Source: Welwitschia mirabilis
Lineage: Eukaryota > Gnetophyta > Gnetopsida > Welwitschiales
DNA length: 64,000 nt
Direction of reading: 5' to 3'
Assembly: GCA_051453625.1 (NCBI GenBank)
Contig: JBOZIK010000001.1
Coordinates: 101,094,186-101,158,185, forward strand
Under the pieces are notes generated by a model, which ran no database searches, was not told where the DNA came from, and was given only the letters and a program-made list of their open reading frames with translations. Both the position numbers and the translations under genes were made by a program. Each line of letters starts with the position of its first letter. The first letter of the stretch is position 1. Positions 57,073 through 64,000 of the stretch are shown piece after piece.

Positions 57073-57539
57073 AGTTTCCTCGTAGAATCCTCAGTCAGCC
57101 TACATCTGCTCCTGTATGCACTACAGGCAGCTGGTGTGTTTTCAATGATGCCGAATTCCAAGAACCATATAATGGTTCCCCACTCTTTTATCATCCGTAT
57201 TAAAGGAATAGGAGTATGTTTAACAATACCCAAGCAAAAAAGAGACATTTATTGAGTTCAAAAAAGCTAAATGATCTAGTTTTTGTGAACTTCAATATGT
57301 TGTTGCATGAGAGAGAACTTCAACAGAAGAACACAACAGTCATTCATCTTGAAGGTATAAGTCTTGACCTTCCCCCTATCGAAATGGCAATAGAGAGCCC
57401 TACTAATGGATTTGATGATGACTCTCTAGAGACACCACAACTAGATGTTGATGCCTCTCATGGATCATTTGACCATGCATGCGATTTAGTTAGGGTGAAT
57501 GACCCTCATCTTGGAGAGGATGAGGATGCAAAGGATTAG

Positions 57540-58092
57540 TCACATGTCTTTCTCATGCTTTGTCCATTTTAGAGTTTATTGACATTTTGTAATTTGTGAG
57601 TTTGTAACTTTGTATTGATGATCATTAGATCATGATAGATGATATTAGTATATGATATATCATATATGACTTATTGGATAGTTTCATGCTTTCACATGTT
57701 ATAGACTTGTATTAGTGAATTAATGACTCATTCATGTCTTTCCATTTAATTGTGTGACACTACGTACCTTTAAAACTTGTAAATGTTTTCCCAAAATCTT
57801 GAATCACGGCAATTGTAACTCATAATGGTAGTTTTCAGTTTTTGACACACATAGTTCTTTTTTATTCATTGATTCATTAATATCATGTATTCCAACACTT
57901 GCTTGGTATTTACAAATGCTCTATGTCTCATCTAAATAGACAAAAAATCCTTAATCTTTGAAAAAATATTTGAAAATCCAAATTCCTTTGGCCTCCCTGA
58001 GTTTCCGCCCAGTACGCTGAGTTTGGTTAACGAGTCTGAGTCTAGGAAGCCAAACGAGTTTGGTGCCACATCTGAGTTTCAAAACCATGGTT
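57540..58092 (+). other. hAT 3' region and right subterminal repeats
   Basis: Non-coding 3' part of the hAT element. From about 57,870 it is homologous to 62,230-62,457. The last 100 bases carry repeated (T/C)GAGT motifs (CCTGAGTTTCC, GCTGAGTTTGG, ACGAGTCTGAGTC, AACGAGTTTGG, TCTGAGTTTC), mirror partners of the left-end motifs. Confidence 0.75.
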
Positions 58093-58109
58093 CAAACAAT
58101 ATTCAGCAA

Positions 58110-58448
58110 CCCTAAGTTAACTGATAGCTCTAGGGCTCCAGCCTAGGATAATGCTAAGGAGGAGGACAAGTTGGCCTCCAAGGTGACATGCCAGAGGATA
58201 AGGTCAATCAGAATGCAGAACAAGAAAAACTTGGAAAAAAAAAAAGGATGAAAAGAGCTGCAAGGCCAAAAACTCAAGATGTGAGCCAAAGGAAGGGAAC
58301 AAAGAATATTGCTTCTGAAAGTCAAAACCGTCTGGGACCTCTTTCAAGGTGTTTTTCAGGATCTGAGGGCAGAATACAAACAGATTAATCCAGCAAACAA
58401 AAAGGTTACCAGAGTCAACACCAGCAGCACCCAAAAAAAAAAAAAAAC
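58110..58448 (+). pseudogene. LINE ORF1 C-terminal part after the hAT insertion
   Basis: A lysine-rich, hydrophilic stretch (KNLEKKKG, then QGVFQDLRAEYKQINPANKK) of the type found at the C-terminus of plant LINE ORF1, ending in the A-rich spacer at 58,432-58,448 directly before ORF2. Confidence 0.55.
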
Positions 58449-60960
58449 ATGAAAGTCTTCTCTTGGAACTGTAGGGACAAGGATCCCCTTAAAAAATTAA
58501 TTTTATATATAATCTCATTAAAAGTATCAAATCAGGCTTCGCAGTTTTGCAGGAGACTAATTTCATGGGTCATAAGTTCAGCTTGTGGGGCTCGAAATAT
58601 GTTCGTCATCCTAGTTGTGGCTGGGCCCAATGGACTCTAGACAATCACGAAGGAAGAATGGCTATGATTACTGATGGGTGGTGGATTCCTCTTAACGCAC
58701 TCGTTTGATTAATGTCTATGGTCCTGACAGTATGGTGGGATATGATAATCTCTACGGAAATTTGGAGCGATTTGATAGTAACAAATTAATTTTTGTAGAT
58801 GATTTTAACCAAATCACACACAGCCATGAGATAAGAGAAGGATCTGATAGTTTGACTTGTGGGAGTGATAGCTTGAAATTTCTGCTTGCATAAGAACTGG
58901 TTTCACATTCTTATGGAGGGCTTCAAATTCCCCTGGATGAATAGAAGAAATTCCCATTATGTCTCGCATCAGGGTTTTGGTTTCTCATGATTCATGACCT
59001 CATTTATGATAAGATATGACAGTTGGAGGGGCTTACTAAATGGCACTTGGATCATAAACCGATTGTTCTCAATACTTCAAAGTCAGAAAAGGAGCTGGAT
59101 GGTTTAAAAACGCTTGGTTGGAGTATACAGAGTTTTGGAATGGGTCAGAAACATTTGGAATACTTCCGTTAGTGAAAGACCACAGGAAATCCTTCCAATG
59201 AATTAAATAATCTTAAGCTGGCTCCTAATAAGCGGGAGTTAAAGAACAAAAAGACATGATTTGAACCAAAACTAATGATAACAGGAGGCTGGAAGGGATA
59301 ACCAAAACTTGGAGCTTCTGAAGTTTGTGACAGCTTCAACAAATTGACCGCCAGTTATCACTGTTTAAAGGGAGATAAGAGTACAAAATTCTTTTTTAGA
59401 CCAACCAGAGATCATTATGCCAAAACAGCAAATTAATCTCTTAATTTGAGGTTAGAGGTTCATAAAAGGGAGGATGTTGGGAATTGCTTAATGGAGCATT
59501 TCAAGAGATTTTGGTCCTCTCATAGTCTGAGGAAGAATTTTTTGGGCCTCCTGTACCTTCTGAAGAAGACAGACATATTCTTACTTCCGTTCCTGGGAAG
59601 GAGAAGTTAAAAGGTTTGGACTACAAAGAATAACAAGGCTCCTGGTGCTGATAGGTAGAACATTAGACTCTTCAAATTTGCCTGGTCTGTGATCGATGAG
59701 GATCTGGTGGCTGTTGTTCACAAAGCTCTGGTTACAGCCTCATAGAGGAAGGAGTGAGCTATAAAATTTCATTTAAAGTTCTTCTCAATAGGTGAAGGTT
59801 ATCAGTGTCCAAGCTCATCTTAGAAGTTCGATTTAGCCTCATCAAAGAGAGTGATTCAAGGCCATATCGTTTTGAATCACCAGCCAATACATGTCTGCAG
59901 TAGCCTCAATGCTTTGGCCATGACAATCAACCTTGATGTCACATAAGGTTTATGATTATGTGGAGTGAACACGATGGCTAACTTGTTAGAAAAAAGGGCA
60001 TTTACCCCTAGGTTCATCCAAATGTCCAGGTTCACTTTGGAACCCACTAGAATGTTCATTACTGACAACAGTACTCCAACTAACTTTTCTCCCCTCCCAT
60101 GGGATAAGACAAGATGAACCTCTTGCACCTCATTGTTTATTATTCTCGTGGACCCTTTTTTACAGAATTCCTGAGAAGGAAGGAATAGAAGACTGAAGTT
60201 TAGAGACCAGGTCATTAGAGGCATCCATTTTGCAGATGTCGGAGTCCTTTATGTCAAATTTGGTTTTAGTGAAGCAAAAAGAATTAAACGCAGCTTAGAT
60301 ATTTTTAAATCCTTCACAGGCCTTAGCGTCAATTGGGCAAATCTAACATTTATTATTCCAAATGTCCGTATTCCAACATAACAATTGAAGAATTCTTAGG
60401 TCTAACTAAAGGAAAGCCCAAAGATTCTTATGTGGGCATTCCCTTTGCTGATACCCCAAGAATTGCAGTGACGAATATTTATATGGATAAAGTGAAGAAA
60501 AAATGTGAGATTGCGAAATCGATTTTTCTATAAGTGCACAGAAATGCATTTTTGCTGCAGCCTACCTCTCAGCTGTCAGAGTATATCATGCTTCTAGTTT
60601 GACTATCCCTTAACAAATTACCAAAGAACTTAATGCAGTACTTAGGAATTTCACTTGCGCAGGGGCAAATGCCGACAAAGATTTCACGTGGTGGCCAGGG
60701 ACAAAATTATTAAGACTAGGCATGCAGGAGAACTTGGTATAAAGAGAGTGAAATATCTGATCCTTTCTAATCACATGAAACTTTGGCAGAGGTTGATAAG
60801 AAGGGATGCACCTTGGGCGATTGTATGCCATCACTTGGATTAGAAACTTATATTAAAACTTTTAATTTTCTGGAAGAACTTTCACAGGAGCCAAGAAAAA
60901 GTGCAAGTTTTTGCTCAGTGGCAGAAAGGTAGTGGCAATTTTCTCTTATTGGAGTACCAC
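58449..60960 (+). pseudogene. LINE ORF2: apurinic-type endonuclease and reverse transcriptase
   Basis: The start MKVFSWNCRDKDPLKKL is the canonical endonuclease opening with the catalytic asparagine (SWNCRG). LQETNFMGHKFSLWGSKYV (58,550-58,605), INVYGPDSMVGYDNLYGNLE (58,708 on) and LIFVDDFNQITHSHEI (58,788 on, family GDFN) continue the domain. RT: VYDYVEW (59,953), GIRQDEPLAPHCLLFSWTLF (60,104-60,165; family GIRQGDPLSPYLF), ILQMSESFM where the family has the FADD box, LASIGQI / NWAKSNIYYSKC, and a zinc-finger/thumb-like part to about 60,960. Many stops and shifts. Confidence 0.88.
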
Positions 60961-61002
60961 TTGGTTAGGCTTGGGTCCATTAAGTTATAATACTGATTTG
61001 TC

Positions 61003-62460
61003 ACTGTTGTGAAACTCGTGGTGAGTTCAGCGGGTTCCACAAGTCCTCAAGTCTCTGGCTCGCCGTGAGTTTCAACACCCAAGTTCCGTGAGACGAGTTT
61101 AGAGGTCACACTCCCTGAACTTGCGGAACTCGTCGAGTCCACAACCCCCAAACTCGCGGTGCTCCACTGCATTAATAAAAAATTAAAACTTCTGTTTTTT
61201 TGGGGTTAAAATGGAGCGCGACAGTCAGGAAACGTTATTTCACCTGAGACAATTCTGAGATGAATCAGAAAAATTTGGTCCAGTATGCATAAGCATGAAA
61301 AGGAACTAGTTCTATAATTCAATGGAAAAAGAGGTACAGTCCTTTTTCACCATGTCTAGACTTTAAACACAACAGTTATAACTTTATGCCTGCAATCTTC
61401 TACTTGTAACTAGAACTCGAAGAAAGCTCTACAAAGCACATCTATAGATACATCAAAAATTCCATTTTCTAGTCAATTTCCTAGGCATTTTTCTTACTAG
61501 ACCACGCTCAACATTTTCTATATGACATTTGGTTAAACTTGGTTCTCCCCTTCCACAAAACATGTCTCATAGGCATCCAGTATTAACCCTCATTTGATGT
61601 GTTATCTACATGCACCATCTTAATCATATTCTTTTATCTACTGAGTTTAGTACAATAGCTCTTTACTTTTTCTCCTCTAAGAAGGCAATTCATACCATAA
61701 GAGTGGGCAATTACTAAGTTTATTGATTTAAAAATTTTTATATTTTAAAAAGAAAATTGTAAAGTGTAACAAGCTTTTAATAGTTATGTGGTTAATACAG
61801 ATTTGAATCTGTACCTCACTAAAACACACACATTTACTAGAAAGCCAATTCCTAAAAAACATATTTAGTATCTAATTCACACTTGGGAGAGTTGTAGACA
61901 GCTTATTTTGATTTTCAAACAAAGTTTAACCATAAACATATTTTTACATGTATTCTTGGGCTTTGGCTTACTAGTATAAAGTGGAATGCTTCTTTACTCT
62001 TAATTATGCATTTAATTATAGCATGGCAACCAAAGTTGCATTTTAAGTATGTTACTGTTTATGTGATTTCTTTTCTTAAGTGGAGAAGGACAAGATACCC
62101 TTTTTTTGGAAGAGGGGAATGTTGAACTTGTTTTAATGGGAAGTTGGAAAGTTGTTAATTCAAGAGTTCTAAGAAAAGTTGAAATTCCCTAGTGGGAAGT
62201 TATCAGGTATTCCGGCTCTTGATTTTTTTTCCATTAAGATTTAATATGGTGTATTCCAACACTTGTGTAATATTTAGAAATGCTCTATCCCTTATCTGAA
62301 TGCATAAAAATTCATTTTTCTTTCAAAAAATATATGAAACCCAAACTCTTTTGGCCTTCCTAAGTTTATGCTGAATTTTGCTGAATTTGGCCAAAGAGTC
62401 TGAGTCCAAGTAGCCAAACGAGTTTGATGCCGAATCCGAGTTTCACAATGATGGTTCAAA
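61003..62460. mobile_element. non-autonomous hAT element related to the 53-58 kb copy
   Basis: The left end CACTGTTGTGAAACTCG (61,004 on) and the reverse complement of the right end, CATCATTGTGAAACTCG, match at 14 of 17 positions. The left 150 bp is dense in ACTCG/CGAGT-type motifs; the right 230 bp is homologous to the right end of the autonomous copy, including GAGTCTGAGTC and CCAAACGAGTTTG. Length of about 1.45 kb and no transposase reading frame indicate an internal-deletion derivative. No convincing target duplication was seen. Confidence 0.75.
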
Positions 62461-62469
62461 CCATAATAA

Positions 62470-64000
62470 CACTAATTGTTCATTGCATAACATTGTGGGG
62501 AAAAAAGCATGTAGCAAGAACAACATATAAGCATGTAATATGACATGAAGTGTCATTACAAAATACATGTTGATGCAGAATTACAAGTGTGACGCACTAA
62601 AATCCTTGCAATATAATATTTTAATTCAATAACTTCACCAAAAAGATTTAGTATGCAAAACTTGCAAATCACCTTTGTTCCCCTTGCTTTAGCATCGCAC
62701 TCTTTTGGAGCTTTATCTTTAGGTCAAACCATCTTCAAAGGAGAAGAATAAAATCTACAATAAATAAAACAAGAAGATCAAAGAAAGGCCAAAGGTTGAA
62801 GATGGCAGTAGAATCTAAGAAGACACATTGCTGGAAAGGGCATGTTTTTGCCTTGCACTTTGTCTTTCATTTCATGATTTTGCCCCCTTGTTGGCTGACT
62901 TTTTGACTTTATCTCATGACATATTGATGACGTAAACAGTTGGCAACATTTTGCCAACATTCTCAAAATGTCTTTACAAAAGTTCATCATGACAAAGACT
63001 ATTTGAGCAAGCATTTCTACGGCAACATGTCGTCCTGTTTAAGACAGTGCCCTCAATGGATTTTATATCACAATCCAATGGATTCGAAACAAGGACAAAA
63101 AGCCATCCTATGAAGTACCTATGCTTTGTTCTGGTCATAAAAAACCTCCTCAAAATATTCGGAAGCCCTACAACCAATCTTCTAGGTTTGATCAAAGATT
63201 TCTATCATGATTTGTCTTCACTTTATCAACGCATCAAGCATACAAACGAGAAGTTAGGGAGGTGCTCTTGCATGTGGAGAAGAAACTTATGAAGCTTAAA
63301 CATGCAAGGAAGAAGGTTAAGGCACTAAAGTTGGAAGTACCTAGTGACAAGAGCTCAATTGTTAAGCTTATGGAAGAACTCTATGAATAGAACCTTAAAG
63401 TAACTAGTGAGCAAACATACCAAAGAAAACTACAAGCAGATTTAAAAAGGTTCAAGACCTCAAACAATGCAAAACTCTTTATTAGAACAGTCAAAAGCCT
63501 CTTTTACATCTTTCCCAACCCATGCTTCCCCTTTATAGACTCATGTTAGTTTCAACACTAAAAAACGCTAACATTGACTCAATTCCCAACCCACATCAGT
63601 TACGTAAAAATAATTTCTACTACTTTATGAGGGGAAGATTTGGCTTCACTTTTCTCACATTTTCCCACTTGAAAACAATCTTGATCAATCTTCAAATAAA
63701 TAAGAGCAGCATCAACAAGTACTAAGATGGTGAACAGTAACATCACTGTCTAACACAACCCATTTACTACTAGCCACAATAAACAAAAACAAGTAAACAC
63801 ACAAGTAAACCAACAGAGGTGCACACCACATTTTGAGGAACATTCCTGCAGAAAAACATCCAATCAGGGCTAGGCCTCCTCAGGCCAAACAGACAGAAGA
63901 TATTACAAAATGATAACTAACACATACAACCTTCAAAAAAAATACCCAATCATATATTCTTGGACTAGTTAGCAACAATAAGACATATAGTAGGAAGAAC
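62470..64000 (+). other. unassigned; coiled-coil-like broken reading frame near 63,120-63,530
   Basis: The plus strand around 63,125-63,530 gives a fairly open frame (CFGHKKPPQNIRKPYNQSSR, later EVLLHVEKKLMKLKHARKKV and KALKLEVP) that is lysine/leucine-rich and may form a coiled coil, with stops near 63,200 and 63,388. It could be a gag-like fragment or a host pseudogene. The rest is AT-rich without a signature. Confidence 0.3.

Larger units (their letters stand above)
54257..57539 (+). pseudogene. hAT transposase gene (BED finger, DUF659, hAT dimerisation), nearly intact but broken
   Basis: ATG at 54,257 starts a basic N-terminus (MAPKRKKTETSKSKGKRP), likely a nuclear localisation signal. 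The BED zinc finger reads VHCSFCDGQMHNGISKFKFH then LARATQRG (about 54,435-54,515). DUF659 follows: VANFFYQYCIPFNVARSP (about 54,995), KKSWSRIGCTIMIDRWKDAR (about 55,285) with the DDE-fold aspartate, and FWTPCGAHSLDLLLEDLGKL (about 55,555). Then RFAIHFLSLFGLLDAR, KFQHILDIITQRWDKTFHKP (about 56,540) and HLLNPMF, and the dimerisation part WWDGFGFSLPNLRKFP (56,928), RILSQPTSAPV (57,080), KKRHLLSSKKLNDLVFVNFN (57,237-57,296) and an acidic tail ending in TAG at 57,539. Introns with GT-AG ends fit at 54,814-54,922, 55,151-55,254 and 55,619-55,699. Defects: at least three in-frame stops, a frameshift near 55,405, and three assembly gaps. The transposase would cut and paste its own element. Confidence 0.88.
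53238..58092 (+). mobile_element. hAT DNA transposon inserted in LINE ORF1
   Basis: The left end (53,238 onward) and right end (to about 58,092) carry inverted subterminal motifs (TACCAGACTCG on the left; TCTGAGTTTCAAAACCATG on the right, which reads TTTGAAACTCAGA on the other strand). GTTCAAAG before the left end and GTTCAAAC after the right end are a 7/8-match candidate for the 8-bp target duplication, fitting the nTnnnnAn hAT pattern. Between the ends sits an intron-containing transposase. Total length of about 4.85 kb is normal for an autonomous plant hAT. The LINE coding sequence resumes on the far side. Confidence 0.85.
52270..60960 (+). mobile_element. LINE (L1-like, DUF4283-type ORF1), interrupted by hAT insertion
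   Basis: ORF1 lies at 52.27-53.16 kb and resumes at 58.11-58.45 kb; ORF2 (endonuclease plus RT) runs from 58,449 to about 60,960. The intervening 4.85 kb is a hAT transposon. An A-rich run of 16 bases just before the ORF2 start is the inter-ORF spacer. No terminal poly-A or target-site duplication was found, so outer ends are approximate; the right end may have been cut by the second hAT element at 61.0 kb. Confidence 0.85.

Noticed and set aside
61003-62460. Target-site duplication for the second hAT element
   Set aside because: The bases left of CACTGTTGTGAAACTCG and right of the other end do not match over 8 bp; I therefore do not claim precise insertion borders.
1-64000. tRNA, microRNA or snRNA genes
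   Set aside because: I looked for tRNA A/B box pairs with a cloverleaf context and found none; hairpins in AT-rich DNA are too common to call by eye.

Overview
The window reads as nuclear DNA of a large-genome seed plant, most plausibly a gymnosperm or conifer; the assignment to conifer is inference. It is AT-rich and almost empty of intact genes. It is packed with old, stop-riddled plant transposable elements: Ty1/copia, Ty3/gypsy with an archaeal-type RNase H, a LINE with a DUF4283-type ORF1, and a BED/DUF659 hAT transposon. It also carries displaced fragments of nuclear 26S rDNA. No bacterial operon, phage or CRISPR structure is present. Most open frames in the window are chance ORFs or short pieces of decayed polyproteins.

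Layout, left to right. A copia element on the minus strand (about 1.35-4.93 kb) keeps gag, protease, integrase and the start of RT. At 7.4-8.5 kb lies a repeat-rich block that looks like a solo LTR. The stretch from 8.5 to 15 kb holds local duplications and a 466-base assembly gap. A second minus-strand copy of the same copia family (15.2-18.6 kb) has lost integrase and most of RT, and its gag is split by a roughly 650-bp mosaic of three 26S rDNA pieces in +/-/+ orientation. From 18.6 to 23.6 kb little is recognisable. A plus-strand Ty3/gypsy pol (23.6-27.78 kb) stops at a degenerate telomere-like TTTAGGT array (27.78-28.10 kb). A plus-strand copia element (28.97-37.16 kb) has LTR copies that share a 90-bp triplicate repeat. 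Minus-strand gypsy gag and protease remnants fill 38.0-41.7 kb. Two further minus-strand copia remnants occupy 43.4-47.3 kb.

The right quarter differs: it has higher complexity and younger structure. At 50.17-50.34 kb the last exon of an apparently real host gene lies on the minus strand, and its 3' end was tandemly duplicated recently (49.24-50.22 kb). A LINE on the plus strand runs from about 52.3 to 60.96 kb. It is interrupted by a 4.85-kb hAT element (53.24-58.09 kb) whose transposase keeps recognisable BED, DUF659 and dimerisation regions and credible introns. A related hAT element without transposase (61.0-62.46 kb) follows. Both hAT copies have ends crowded with ACTCG/CGAGT motifs.

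The elements do not work together as a pathway; the window is a record of nested insertion, decay and repair. I did not find a convincing new enzymatic or defence system. The most unusual objects are the scrambled rDNA insert, the clustered AGACATCT/AGATGTCT motif of one copia family, the telomere-like array at a truncated gypsy pol, and the autonomous/non-autonomous hAT pair.
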